In this document: one piece after another, positions 37,019-49,521 of the stretch
Numbering within the stretch: position 1 is the first letter of the stretch
Layout: the number at the start of each line of letters is the position of its first letter
Assembly (NCBI GenBank): GCA_037179515.1
Contig: JAXCGZ010017022.1
Location: 115,001-179,000, forward strand
Length of the DNA stretch: 64,000 nt
Direction: 5' to 3'
From: Halocaridina rubra
Lineage: Eukaryota > Arthropoda > Malacostraca > Decapoda > Atyidae
Program-made: the position numbers and the translations under genes
Notes under the pieces: model-generated
Told to the model about the DNA's origin: nothing
What the model saw: only the letters and a program-made list of their open reading frames with translations
Databases searched by the model: none

Positions 37019-37344
37019 CACCAAGCGTGGCCGGTTAAAAATTTACTGGTTAAGTTAGGTAGGTTTGGTTGCACTTTTCTATGACTTTTTATTTTTACCT
37101 GGATTCTACCAAGCATGGGGGAAGGTGTAATGAGTCTTTCATGCAAGTAAAACTACTATATACTTTTGCTCATAATTTTATTAGAGGAATTAACTTCCAA
37201 AGCATTTTGCTTGTGAATGTGGGTTAACATTCTCGCAAACCATAATGGAAGATGGAAACAGGGTCTGTAATGCAGCTAAAATGTATATATATATTTCTGC
37301 TGCTAATCTCATTAGAGGGGTTAAATTTTCATTAGGTGTTCTCT

Positions 37345-37625
37345 TAGGCCGCTTTCACACCACAGTGGCACGTCACATGTGGCATGCCACGTGGCACGTC
37401 AGTTGAAAATGAACATCCGGAAATATATGAAACCTTTCACACTGAAGTGGCGTGACACGTCCCCTGAGCTACGTGGATTTGCGACGCAAGTCGCACGTAG
37501 CGCAGGGGACGTGTCACGCCATTTGTGTGTGAAAGGTTTCATACATATTCGGATGTTCGTTTTCACCTGGCGTGCGACGTGCCACGCCACGTGCGACGTG
37601 CCACTTTGGTGTGAAAGTGACCTTA
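37345..37625. mobile_element. Foldback (long inverted repeat) element
   Basis: About 281 bp whose halves are reverse complements at roughly 80 percent. Left end GGCCGCTTTCACACCACAGT, right end reversed GGTCACTTTCACACCAAAGT. Both arms share CTGACACGTCCCCTG-like and GAACATCCG segments. The same-sense frames on both strands follow from the symmetry. Confidence 0.8.
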
Positions 37626-38663
37626 TGGTCTCTCACATGTGCAGTGGAAAATGTAATGAAATCCTCCCAGTAGTATAGTTTACAATATATTACATTTAGG
37701 AGTTTCATGAATGTTTCTTATTAGAAGTTAGTTTATATCCACATCTGGAATTTTTGAAGCTGTGACAATAACTGTAAAATACATTATATTACAGCTCATT
37801 ACATCTAGGAGCTGAATTTCAGGAGTCTTGTAAGGAATGAATTTATAGCCTCGCTTGGTATTGTGGAAGCTATTAAAATGACTGTGTTGTAGCTTGTTGC
37901 ATCCAGAAGCCGAATTTCAGGAGTGTTTTCTTATTAAAAATTGAATTTATAGCCTCACTTGGTATTGTGAAAGCTGAAGTAATGACTGTATTATAGCTTA
38001 TTGCATTCAGGAACCGAATTTCAGGAGTGTTTGCTTGTTAGACGTTGAATTTATGGCCTCGCTTGGTATTGTGGAAGCTGTTAAAATGACTGTGCTGTAG
38101 CGTGTTGCATCCAAAAGCCTAATTTCAGGAGTGTTTTCTTGTTGAAAATTGAATTTATAGCCTCACTTGGTATTGTGGAAGCTGTAAAAATGACTGTGTT
38201 GTAGCTTGTTGCATTCAGGAACCGAATTTCAGGAGTGTTTGCTTGTTAGACGTTGAATTTATAGCCTCACTTGGCATTGGGAAAGCTGTAGTAATGACTC
38301 TATTATAGCTCATTGCCTTCAGGAACCGAATTTCAGGAGTGTTTGCTTGTTAGACGTTGAATTTATAGCCTCGCTTGGCATTGTGGAGTCTGTAATTACG
38401 AGCTTAAGGGTGCCAAAGGAATATATTGCCAATCATCTCATGCATGCCTGAGAAATTGAATATTAAATGTGATTTTGCAATATCAACATGGAAAGTGGAA
38501 AGCAGTGGTATATATAAAGGAACTTCAAGATATTAAATTGTATTTCAGCTCTTGATATTATACTTCTTGATATGTCGAAATATCCCTAAATGGAGTATAA
38601 ACTTCTTAACCTAAGGGAGTTGTGGCAGAACTCCCCATTACTCGTTTTGGATACAGTGCACCG

Positions 38664-38776
<113 letters not shown>

Positions 38777-39072
38777 TGTACTTTGTCGAAGTCAGTTGTA
38801 TTGGCACCATTTCTGCTGATTGGAGAGTCTGGAAATGGCTTATGTCTGTTGAGCAAATGCGTCCAATCATAAAAGAAAATATGATTGGCTTCTATTTTCT
38901 CATTATTTCATCCTGTTATCACCCATTGTTATTCACTTTTAATTACTTCCTATTATCGCCATGCATGCTTATGTCAGCATTTACCATTATATCTTATTTT
39001 TATCCCCCCCCCATTACCATGCACATCTCTTTACTCGTACATAAACATATATTGGCTGCTACTCCCATTGAA

Positions 39073-39260
39073 TTAGGGTTGGCCGAGTCAAAGCACACAC
39101 ATTAACCAAAACCTTAACATACCTCATTCATTCCTCTAAGCTCCTTGGCGATAAAGATCTGCCATAATACCTCCACTACCTTGCTTGGGTCATCCACTGG
39201 GTACGTGGGTAAGGTTCTTTCGGCGTGAAGGCCGACAGCCGCATTTACACCAACCTGTCG
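39073..39260 (-). repeat. Family D copy
   Basis: Reverse copy with CTCCTTGGCGATAAAG, TTGCTTGGGTCATCC and a GGCCGAGTCAAAGCACACAC block. Confidence 0.55.
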
Positions 39261-39312
39261 CAGTTTACTGTTTGCTTCTGTTTACCCCTATTATTACCGT
39301 GCCAGTGTTTGT

Positions 39313-39507
39313 GGTCGTCCTGGCCGGGTTGGTAGCGCGCGTGACTTTGCTTCATCAAGTCGTCGGTTCGAGACCCGCCACGGTTTGAGGTCAGAAAGGG
39401 CATTCACTTAGAGCAAAACAGTTGCACTTGCCAAGAACATATTCCTTCGAAAAGACGACGTGCTACCCCTTAATAGAAAGGGGAGTCTGTGACGTAAAAC
39501 CGGATCA
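39313..39507 (+). mobile_element. SINE-A, diverged full length
   Basis: Head GGCCGGGTTGGTAGCGCGC has a good A-box and GGTTCGAGACC a canonical B-box, unlike the GGTTCGCGCCC of most copies. Tail GAGTCTGTGACGTAAAACCG. Possibly an older subfamily. Confidence 0.7.
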
Positions 39508-39875
39508 TTACCATGCCATTGTTTACATCAGCATTAACTCTTGTATATATTCTCTCTGCACCATTGCTCTTCATTTTTAATTAACACACATCACCATGCA
39601 AGTGTTTTGCCTGAATATACTCTCCTATTCTCCATTGTTATTTGTTTCTTATTCTTTATTGCTATGCAGGTCTTTCCTAATCAATATCTCTTTCTTGTCT
39701 TATGACCTATTGTGATTCGTTTCCAATGACCTCTTTTGTTATAGCAGTGAGCGACTTGTTAAAGGGAGTGATTAAAATCTTTTAATTGGATGTTCCTCAT
39801 ACTGCATCTCGCCCTTTGGCTAATGGCCTGTTTCCTGTTTTTCATTTTCGATTGCCAGCGTTTGTTCTTTTAAAC

Positions 39876-40160
39876 CAGAGGTTCTCAACCAGTGCCACGG
39901 ACCGACTGTGGGTGCCACGAACACTTTCCATATTCAGTTAAAATAAAACCCTTACATGATCATTGGGAATGAGCAGAAGAAACGTGAGAATGAAAAAAAA
40001 AATCAGAATTTTCCGTTTATGTCTTGAATTAATGGCAAATTCCTGCACATCTGCCAATGTTGCCAATTTTGTCCATGGTTGCTATAGAAGTGGGGTGCCA
40101 GGTGATGTGGAAAAGATTGTAAGGGATGGGACTAAAATGAGGCACTGCCTTACGTTAGAT
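39876..40160 (+). mobile_element. Possible hAT-type element end
   Basis: CAGAGGTTCTCAACC at 39876-39890 matches the terminal inverted repeat of many hAT-family elements, and the next bases (CCACGGACC) fit that context. The matching right end was not found, so the element is truncated or the match is incidental. Confidence 0.45.
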
Positions 40161-40166
40161 ACATGA

Positions 40167-40347
40167 ATGAGTTGTGACTCAATATGAGAATTGTTGAAAA
40201 CAGTTATTTGTTGTGACTCAATATGAGAGTTGTTGAAAACATTTATTTGTTGTGACTCAATATGAGAATTGTTGAAAACATTTATTTGTTGTGACTCAAT
40301 ATGAGAATTGTTGAAAACATTTTTTTGCTGTGACTCGATATAAAAAA
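40167..40347. repeat. 39-bp minisatellite
   Basis: TTGTGACTCAATATGAGAAT recurs at 40172, 40211, 40250, 40289 and 40328, exactly 39 bp apart. Because 39 is a multiple of three the minus strand reads a 13-residue repeat (HIESQQINVFNNS); I regard this as incidental. Confidence 0.9.
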
Positions 40348-40359
40348 AACTTGATGTTG

Positions 40360-41370
40360 GTAACAAGTGCCAATCCTTGTAAAATGTATGGGATCCCTCC
40401 CCTTACAGAAGTTATAGCAATTTCTATATGCAAGGGTAAAACTGGCTTTCAGAAGTGGCGTTTTTCCCCCTTTACAAGCAAACAGTGGACTGAAATTAGG
40501 TAAACTATTTTCCAGTCACCTCGTTTGACCCCAGCCAGAGTTATTAAGGGAAATTTACTTGGAAAAAAATTCAGTTTGGGTTTCCTCACGTCTTTGTATA
40601 TAGTTCGTTTTTTCAATTAATATCGTATTTTTTATTATTGTATATGAATATTTATTAATATTTCGTTTTCTGCGGACTGGTCTTTCTCATGAGCATAATT
40701 TCTACCTGATATAAATTAACAATACCTTAAAGGTAGGTTAGGTTAATATGTAATGATCATAAATAGTGTTGGCGAGAAAGTGATGTATATAAAATGAATA
40801 TGTACCGTAGTTTTTATTTTAATAAATGATTATTATTATTTATTTATTTATTTATTTATTTTTTGTTGCTAAAGAATTTAGTATTTTTATAATTAACTCC
40901 TATTTTCTTCTTCCTCATTTTTAAAATGGCCAAATAATACTAAGTTTTATTATATGTATTTTATGCCTTGCTCGTTTTATATAATAAATAAATCCACGTG
41001 TCACTATTACGCAATATCCAATACGTTCAGTTTAATTGATAAAAAGTAGCTTTTTGCTCTCAAAATACTATTTTGAGTTTTTTTTTATCTTTTATATCTT
41101 TGAACATGACTCGATTTCTCATTATCTGATTTGTTTACTATGGCATATATTATTAGCATGATGATTGATTTTTATATGGCATATATTAGCATAAGAACTG
41201 ATTTTTTACCTAAATATATATTCAGAGAGGCAGCTTGAGAAGTTTTTATTGCTCTTTATTTGGTTATGTTTATTTTGAAAACACTTCGCGGTGAGTCTTT
41301 GTAGGTTTATGTTGTTATTTAAGTACAAATAAAAATTCATTTTCACATTAAAAAAAAATGGAGGGTGGGT
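40360..41370. other. AT-rich DNA, no gene seen
   Basis: Nothing beyond short AT-rich runs (TTATT tract near 40830-40862). Confidence 0.4.
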
Positions 41371-41374
41371 GTGG

Positions 41375-41593
41375 GGGGAGGCCATGAGATGAAGCGGTTG
41401 GGTAAACCACCTTCGGCTGTCGGGTCTCACGGTGGGAGATCATTTGCCACTTGACCTGTGGATGACCCAAGCAGTGTATTGGGTAAAACTGTGGCAAACC
41501 TTTATTCACAAGAGGAGTGATCTTTGTAAATAAGCTTCTGGTGATTATTTGTGCTTTGACTCGACCACCCCCTTAAAAGGGGAATTGTAGCAT
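41375..41593 (+). repeat. Family D copy, near full length
   Basis: GCCATGAGATGAAGCGGTTG, GTCGGGTCTCACGG, CCTGTGGATGACCCAAGCAG and GTGCTTTGACTCGACCACCC in order. Confidence 0.65.
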
Positions 41594-41666
41594 TAAAATA
41601 AATATTTACGATAAAACATTTAGACGAGCCATAAGTAGATTTCATTTTGCAGCTGTAAAATACCTT

Positions 41667-41828
41667 TTTTATGTTACAGTTAGTCCCCATCCAAAGTGGG
41701 GTGGACACTGACGAATTAGAGCTGGGGAATTAAGGCTGGGTGCCCTTCCCAATGCTTTGCGGGGTGATCGAACTCACTTTGGACATGCCCGTCACTTCTC
41801 GAATTGCGCGCTCTACCACTGAGTACAT
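41667..41828 (-). mobile_element. SINE-B copy
   Basis: Reverse copy with GAGCTGGGGAATTAAGGCTG and GCGCTCTACCACTGAGTA. Confidence 0.7.
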
Positions 41829-42208
41829 GAGGCAGATACTGTCTCATTAACAAGAAGATTTGACTCGCTGAGAACTTGAAATGCACTGAGTGCCACTGCA
41901 TTTTTGGCACTATGGCCAGCTAGGCACCCAGTGCTCCTAGGCACTCCATGCTCTTAGTCACCCATCATCCTTATTCGGTCAGTATATATATCTATAGATT
42001 TATTTGTACTTACATCTCTGCTACAATTGTATGCAATTGGTGTGTTTATTTTTACATAGTAATTTATTTTTCTATATGTATACTTGCTTGCATTTCGATT
42101 AGTTGCTATTTGTGGATTCATATTTATGTCATTTTTGTACTGATATACTTCTTCAAGTTCGTACTCCTTTACTTTATCAGAATGTAGTTGTGTTTATATC
42201 TTTAACTC

Positions 42209-42210
<2 letters not shown>

Positions 42211-42280
<70 letters not shown>
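42211..42280. repeat. (TA)n microsatellite
   Basis: About 70 bp of pure TA. Confidence 0.95.
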
Positions 42281-42283
<3 letters not shown>

Positions 42284-42315
42284 TTTCCTTTTTCTTTTTT
42301 TTTTCATTTCCCCCT

Positions 42316-42497
42316 GAGGGGGGCTAGAATACTTCCTCCGTGTTCCCCGCGTGTCGTATGAGTCGACTAAATGAGGCGGAGCGAGGGGACTGGGAAACCC
42401 CTCCTCTGTATTTTCCCTACCCAAAGAGTCAGAATATTATGCCTTGACTTAGCCACTCCTCTTATAAAGGGAAATGGCTTATGTATATAGATAGGTA
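42316..42497 (+). repeat. Dispersed repeat family F
   Basis: GGGCTAGAATACTTCCTCCG, GTCGACTAAATGAGGCGGAG, CCCTCCTCTGTATTTTCCC and CCTTGACTTAGCCACTCC. Shared with 55520-55680 and in part with 56066-56245. Confidence 0.6.
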
Positions 42498-42534
42498 GAT
42501 AGATACTTTTAGTATATATTCTTATTTAATTTAT

Positions 42535-42697
42535 GGGCCGCGGTATTTCAGTGGTAGAGCATGTAAATTGGGAAGTGACGATCCTTACAAATGCGGGTCG
42601 ATTCTGCTGCGGGGCGTTACGGAGAGCATCCAGCCCTAATCCACCAGGTCCAACCTGTCTGTCCACTCCCATTCGAATAGGGACAAATCGATACACA
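42535..42697 (+). mobile_element. SINE-B copy
   Basis: Head GGGCCGCGGTATTTCAGTGG, B-box GGGTCGATTCTGC, tail CCCATTCGAATAGGGACAAA. Confidence 0.7.
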
Positions 42698-42959
42698 GCA
42701 TCATTCTTTTCTTTTCTATTGAATTTAATTTTTACTTCTATATTTCAAGGGTAGAGAATATGGTATTCAGCACATTATTCTGATTTTAGGACTCAATGGT
42801 AATATTACTACATTATTGCTTCCGAAGAGAAACTTGAAATTGTGTTTATAAATTATTTTATGGTTACTGAGTGTAAGTAATAAAATCTGAATCAGATATG
42901 TGTTTTACAGTGAACTTAACATAGTATTAAAAGAATATTCAGTGAGAGGAATATATCGT

Positions 42960-42967
42960 TATTATTA

Positions 42968-43012
<45 letters not shown>

Positions 43013-43015
43013 ATT
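42960..43015. repeat. (ATT)n microsatellite
   Basis: About 18 units with one interruption. Confidence 0.9.
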
Positions 43016-43122
43016 ATTACTAAAAAGAGAAATCACCGTAGAGTAGGTGAGTGTATTATTTAATCGTTAAATTTAATATTAACTATACTGTGAGTTTCAT
43101 TGTTAAAAATAAACACATCCGT

Positions 43123-43350
43123 TAAGCTGCGGCCACACTGAGCGCGACTTTCTTGGAGGGTAGAGGGATTCTGGGATATCTAGCTGGTAAGTGGCAAGAA
43201 ATAGCTCGTTTCATCTAATGCGAGTGGCCATACTTGACGCAGCTGCACCCAATATGGCCACTCGCATCATACGAGTTCATTCTTTGCGCCAACTCCCTGG
43301 GCAATCCACTACCCGTGAAGCAAATCGCAGTCAGTGTGGCCGTACCCTAA
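43123..43350. mobile_element. Foldback MITE with GGCCACACTGA ends
   Basis: Left end TTAAGCTGCGGCCACACTGA, right end reversed TTAGGGTACGGCCACACTGA. An inner inverted pair ATGCGAGTGGCCATA / TATGGCCACTCGCAT sits near the centre. 228 bp, no coding. Confidence 0.7.
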
Positions 43351-43379
43351 GGATAGTGTTAGCAAGGGATCAAGTTATA

Positions 43380-43530
43380 TAATTAAGAATAGTAACCCAA
43401 GGTGCTCTAGGCTAGGTCAGGTCGTTCTGAATTTGTTTATCTTTACAAGTAAATTTTACAAGTGCTCTAGGCTAGGTCAGGTCGTTCTGAGTTTGTTTAT
43501 CTTTACAAGAAAATTTTACAATTTCATTTT
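43380..43530 (+). repeat. ~60-bp tandem duplication
   Basis: GTGCTCTAGGCTAGGTCAGG followed by TCGTTCTGA...TTTGTTTATCTTTACAAG occurs twice, at about 43400 and 43461. Confidence 0.8.
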
Positions 43531-43792
43531 ACAGGGGTTCTGGGGGATACTCATCTTTGCAAGTTATTTACCACTTGATTTTACATGATCTTATGGGGGT
43601 TATCTTTACAAGAACCGCATTTATTTTACAGCAGTGCCACAAGCGGTTAGTTTTCGGAACCTCGACCTGAGCGAATCACACATGGCACAACTGATCTGAT
43701 TTTTTTGGCCTTTTCTAATACGGATCGTCAGTATGGGTTCAATTTAGGTTAGGTTAGAGTTTTACAAATGATCTTTCTAAATCTGTTGTTTT

Positions 43793-44005
43793 AGATTCTC
43801 CACCCACCGGATGGGTGGAACGGGTCATGAAGGACCTAAAGGGTGGTCACCAGCCGGCACAGGCCCCAACCCCCCCACTGTGGTGACCAGCCAGAGCAGT
43901 AACCTCCCCAGTAAATAGCTTAAACTCTCTTGCCTGGACGAGGCGAGATCCGTCGACTTCGTGAATGCGAGGCCAGCGCGTTACCACTGTACTAGCCAGG
44001 AGGCT
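43793..44005 (-). mobile_element. SINE-C, full length
   Basis: Reverse copy: GATTCTCCACCCACCGGATG to TAGCCAGGAGGCT. Close to the other two full copies. Confidence 0.8.
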
Positions 44006-44285
44006 TTTCTAATTCTTACTCATCGACCACCAATACACCCTGGATATGCAGCTGGAGGATGTGTATATTTTTATGCTTCCCACCAGCAGCTGTTAATTGC
44101 AACCTTGCCTTTTATGAAGTGCGTCATTGAATGTATGTCAGGAATACGTTAACAGTTTAAAGTTAACTTGAATATTAATCTTAATTTATTAATTTATTTA
44201 TTCATTCATTTTTATTTATTTTTTATTTATATATGCTTTAGTTATTTATTCAATTATGTATTTACTTGTTTAATTATTCTTAATA

Positions 44286-44407
<122 letters not shown>

Positions 44408-44409
<2 letters not shown>

Positions 44410-44640
44410 CTTCGTAAGAAAACTTCTTTGCAGGATGTAAGGAAATACTTTTTCAGTGTAAGAGTAGTTGATAATTGGAATTCGCTAAGCGAGGAGGTAG
44501 TTAATGCTATCTCAATCCATAGTTTTAAGGACAGGTATGATAAGTATCACTAAGTATAAAATGGAACCGATCAGGAGACGGGATGATACGAGCTTTGGGC
44601 TCTTTCCCGTAAACACAATTAGGTAATCACAATTAGGTAA
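44408..44640 (+). pseudogene. LINE (CR1/L2-like) reverse-transcriptase C-terminus with 3' end
   Basis: One frame reads VRKYFFSVRVVDNWNSLSEE then VVNAISIHSFKDRYDKYH, the typical terminus of CR1/L2-type LINE ORF2. Another frame then reads MEPIRRRDDTSFGLFPVNTI. The 3' end carries two copies of ACAATTAGGTAATC followed by (AT)n. Only the last ~230 bp survive, as expected of 5'-truncated copies. Confidence 0.7.
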
Positions 44641-44641
44641 T

Positions 44642-44642
<1 letters not shown>

Positions 44643-44708
<66 letters not shown>
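44643..44708. repeat. (TA)n microsatellite at a LINE 3' end
   Basis: About 66 bp starting right after the LINE tail. Confidence 0.95.
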
Positions 44709-44711
<3 letters not shown>

Positions 44712-45177
44712 TGTTTTTTATATACTTGATTATGTAACTTGAAAGCTGTATTTTTATACATATGTATTCATAATTAAGTATATATTTTCCTTAACTGTGA
44801 AATTACACGTGTCTTTAATTCTATACATAAGTATTCGTGTTTACGTATTATATTTATTTTTTATTACTAATTTATTTACATTTGTATTTGTTCAGTCTCT
44901 TAGATATATTTATTTGTTTTCTTCTTCTTCATTCAGGGATATTTATTTGTTATTTGTTAATTTATTTGTTTCCATTCTGATGAATTAATTCACGTATTTA
45001 GTGTGTTTATTTTCTTATTCATTTAGTGATAGTTGTTTATTTGTTATTGTATTTGCTTTTCCTTTGTGTAATGTTCTTGGGGGATGGGGAAAGGTGTGCT
45101 TCAGTGTTCTTGTATTCTTTCCCTCTCCTGGAGAGGACTCGTCTTACCGTAAAACAACCGAGAAAAGGAAATAGGAT

Positions 45178-45352
<175 letters not shown>

Positions 45353-45759
45353 ACTCTTCTCTTGTTATATATTGCTAAGGTCTTTTCGAGGCATGATATA
45401 CTCGTGCTCGTATTGATATAAATAGAGACCATTTTAAAGAACCTTCACTTGTTTGTAAAAAGAGCGCGTGATATCTGTATTAGAGAGAGGGATTCTCTCA
45501 TTATCATATATATTTAGTGCTTAGTCTTCTAATTAAACAATGACTCACAGAAGACACAAAGTGAATTAAAGATATTGAAAGAATTTCAGGACAAAATGAC
45601 ACGTAAAACCGCAACGTTGAAACGTATATAAATAGACACTTATGCCTTTGTGGGAATTGGGTAGAAACACGCCCACACATAAAACACGTGCGCACAGAAA
45701 CCCACACAAACACAAAACAAACAGTAGAAGTGTAGACATTGTGTAAGTTTGGGAATAAT

Positions 45760-45790
45760 GAATTATTATTATTATTATTATTATTATTAA

Positions 45791-45825
<35 letters not shown>

Positions 45826-45846
45826 GTAGTAGTAGTAGTAGTAGTA
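45760..45846. repeat. (ATT)n-(AGT)n microsatellite
   Basis: Interrupted ATT run followed by about seven AGT units. Confidence 0.9.
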
Positions 45847-45961
45847 AATTTAGTGTGGTTGTTCCATTGTTAACATTATTCTCAGCAAGTACTGTGAGCC
45901 CATTTGACCGTACCTTATTTACTTGGTATTTACACCCCAATAAACTAACATAACATACGTC

Positions 45962-46229
45962 GGTAACAGCTGAAGGGTCTTGTGGACTTAAATGGGACTG
46001 TCCAGGACAGTTCGATGTTAAGTCTTCCTTCAGTTGCGGTTCTCTTTCTATGCCTAACATCAACACCGAATATTCTTATATATTCGTTACACATGTCTCA
46101 TTATCCCTTTACATCTGACAAGTCACAATACTTTCATCTCTGTTTCTCTTTATGTTTTCTTCGTGCCCAGGCCTGATGAGGGTAGATTTATTTATTTATT
46201 TATTTTGCCCGTCCTGGTGTCACAATCTT
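45962..46229 (+). mobile_element. Dispersed element family G
   Basis: Second copy of the 28130-28411 element: CTGTCCAGGACAGTTCGATG, CGTGCCCAGGCCTGATGAGG, end GTCCTGGTGTCACAATC. The ~80-bp hairpin at its left end is conserved. Confidence 0.65.
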
Positions 46230-46555
46230 AAAAATCACAAAAGAGAGAGCGAGACAGAGAGAGAGAGAGAGGGGGAATTAGGACATTTTGAAAATTGTGA
46301 AAAAAACATATAAAACACAATGGCCAAAAAACAAATAAACTCAGAAATACAAATTAAGACATTACAAGAGTCAGAGCTAAAAAATAAAAAGCATGTATAG
46401 AATGAAAGATATTGCCAGAATTTGAAAAAAATAAAACATACATACATACACTAAGGCGTATGGCACGCTGAAATAAAAATGACACTGCGAGAATCGAGAG
46501 AAAAACAGAATGCTGAATGCATTCGTAATTTTGAAAGAAATACGTGATTAGGAGT

Positions 46556-46637
46556 TAGTTAAGAGAAAAATGAGACCGACCAGAAGACGGGGAGGTTACG
46601 AGCATAGGGCTCTTTCTCTTGAACACAATTAGGTAAA
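46556..46637 (+). mobile_element. LINE 3' end remnant
   Basis: GACCGACCAGAAGACGGGGA and ACGAGCATAGGGCTCTTTC with ACACAATTAGGTAAAC match the 3' end of the 44408 fragment. Confidence 0.6.
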
Positions 46638-46908
46638 CGAAGCTAAAACATTGCGAAATTGGGGGAGGGGTGGAAACGCACTCAAACAGAAATAAAAACA
46701 TTGTGAGAATTGAGATTCAACTCATGTGATACTAAATTTTACTGTATTTTTCTCGATCTGAGAGAGAGAGAGCATTTTAAATACCATTTTTTTTTTTAAA
46801 CTATAGTGAGGCCATGCATTGAAACGCTTTTAAATGTCTAAAGCAGTAGGATTGGATGTGCTACAGGCAATTTTTCAAAAAATATCCTGCATATCACCTT
46901 TTAGCTTC

Positions 46909-47105
<197 letters not shown>

Positions 47106-47725
47106 TTGTGCGAATTTTAGTGGTTTTGAGCGAATGAATATATTTTTTCCAATTATTTTTTTCTTAATGTGTGTGCGTGTATGCGTCGCACGCGTTCTTG
47201 TGTAAAGCTTTTTGCTTTTACTTATTGTTTTTTATTTTTCATGTTTATTATTTCTTTTTTTGTTTTGGATGTGCGCGTGCTTTTGCATTCTTGTCGGTAT
47301 GTGTATTTGCAATGTCTTTATTCCTTCCAGATGTTCGTGTTTTTCTTTGTGTGGGGATCGTATGTGTATGTGTGTGCTCTGGGTCCGCTCGCAAACATGA
47401 ACACACACACGTGACTCTATCCTTGATGATATTAGTTATGCAAATCCATGAACATACAAGAGATAGAATACATTCCCTCCTATTTTGGGGATTAAAATAA
47501 CAAAGGCGTGATCTCCTTTAATGTGTTATTATGCGGGGAACGAACATACCTTTTAAGGATAATGGAATTTTGTTCCATTCACACACACGCACTCACTCGC
47601 ACACACAGTCACACACTCTCACTCACTCACATGCACATAAATAATTGTAAACGCTAATTTCTTTCGTAGGTATAATGAATGATACGATATACGTGTTAGT
47701 GCTTCATTTAAAGAATATGAAAACT

Positions 47726-47779
47726 TGGAGACGGGGATCTACGAGCATGGGGCTCTTTCCCGTGAGCACGAATAGTTAA
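47726..47779 (+). mobile_element. LINE 3' end remnant
   Basis: GGAGACGGGGATCTACGAGC followed by GGGGCTCTTTCCCGTGAGCA; the tail is mutated. Confidence 0.55.
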
Positions 47780-47840
47780 CTTACGCATATGTAAATGCAG
47801 TTGTAGGAACAGATGATAAATGGCTCTTCTGTGAATCTTT

Positions 47841-47894
47841 CCAGGAGACGGGGAGGTACAAGCATAGGGCTATTTTCTGTGTATAAAATTAGGT

Positions 47895-47961
<67 letters not shown>
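47841..47961 (+). mobile_element. LINE 3' end remnant followed by (CA)n
   Basis: CCAGGAGACGGGGAGGTACA then AAAATTAGGTCAG, directly followed by about 32 CA units (47898-47961). Confidence 0.6.
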
Positions 47962-47962
<1 letters not shown>

Positions 47963-48007
47963 CATGTGACCCGTAAATAGCACTTCGTTATTTTAGTAGA
48001 TTTAAAG

Positions 48008-48174
48008 GGGGCCGCGGTAGCTCAATGGTAGGGCGCTCGAAGCCAATGGTGGCTGACATGGATGCCAAAGCTACCGCAGGACGTTGGAAAAGAGTATCTA
48101 GACTTCAATCCCCAGCGCCGACATATCAGTGTCCACCCTTTTCGAATGGGGACTAATTATGGCACATAAAACTT
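48008..48174 (+). mobile_element. SINE-B copy
   Basis: Well kept head GGCCGCGGTAGCTCAATGGT and tail TTTTCGAATGGGGACTAATT; an inserted stretch with GCTGACATGGATGCC replaces the usual B-box area. Confidence 0.7.
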
Positions 48175-48841
48175 CGGCTCTCACAGCATCTCTTTGCCTG
48201 AACCACATGATGACAAGAAAACCAAGAAGGTAGTGGCGTCCCTCGTGTCGTAAGAATTAGTTGCTTTGTAGTCAACAAGCTCACTGAGAAAACCTTTAGG
48301 TGTGTGGAGTCTGTGGCTGAACAGTATCTTCATGACTATGGCACTGAATAAGCATAAAAGCTTCTCAATTCTCAAAAAAAATAATTAGTAACTTGGGTCT
48401 CTCTTGCGTGCGTACGTGCGTGCGTGTATGTGCATGTGTGTGTGTGTGTGTTTGCAGTCTACTAGATTCAAATTTTACTTTCACTGGAATAGTTCATGTC
48501 ATGAAGTAAGGAAAAAAATATTTCGAAATTAGCATATATATAATAGAAACAATGATAATAATAATTATAATAATAATAATAATGATGATCATCATTATAA
48601 TAATGATAATTATAATAATCTCACTGAGAATAAAACGAAGGAGGAGGAGGAGGAGGAGCAAGAGTTGTTTTTCATCTTTCATCAGATGAGAAAACTCTTC
48701 AAAAGCCTGCCCGAGGCCATTATTGCTGCTAATATTGTTTTTTTTAATTCTGTCATGTTATATATATATATTTTTTTTTTACTGTGAAACTGTGAACTTT
48801 AGCACACTATTTAGAGATTTTCTATCCTCTTGAAATACAAG

Positions 48842-48955
<114 letters not shown>

Positions 48956-49174
48956 ATATCCATTGAAGAATTTTTTTCACCATCTCACACTCTCTGTCTT
49001 TTAAATTTCTTTAAAAGGGTCATTGATGAAGGAAAGTGGGTATTGGGTCCCCATTACAGTCACAGAAAGGGTTCCTTTTGCTCAGTATGAGACAATTGAT
49101 TCTCAAAAATTCCTTTTTACATATATTTACAGTGTCTGAACATAGTACTGGGAAAAATTTGATCGGATACAATG

Positions 49175-49290
<116 letters not shown>

Positions 49291-49521
49291 TTATCTACCT
49301 ATTATCTATCTATATGGATTTATATATCTATCCATCTCGCGTATATATATATGTATATGTGTGTTTGTGTATAAGATAAATCTCTTGATATCTGGAACAT
49401 GAAGTCTTGAAAGCAGAGTACATATGTATGTATATATGAATTCATATATGTTGGTATATTTGTATTAATGTATGTATGTATATTAGCATTATATGAATGT
49501 ATGTATGCATAGTTATATGTA

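Larger units (their letters stand above)
36600..38400. repeat. 104-bp satellite array, diverged left part, regular right part
   Basis: In the right half GAATTTATAGCCTCRCTTGG recurs with ATTTAT at 37841, 37945, 38049, 38153, 38257 and 38361, exactly 104 bp apart. Two unit types roughly alternate (GCATCCAGAAGCC versus GCATTCAGGAACC). The left part from about 36600 holds older copies broken by a (CA)n tract, a SINE and a foldback element. Confidence 0.85.

Noticed and set aside
40082..40366. 94-codon minus-strand frame with a 13-residue repeat
   Set aside because: The frame is maintained only because the 39-bp unit is a multiple of three; no start context or flanking coding sequence.
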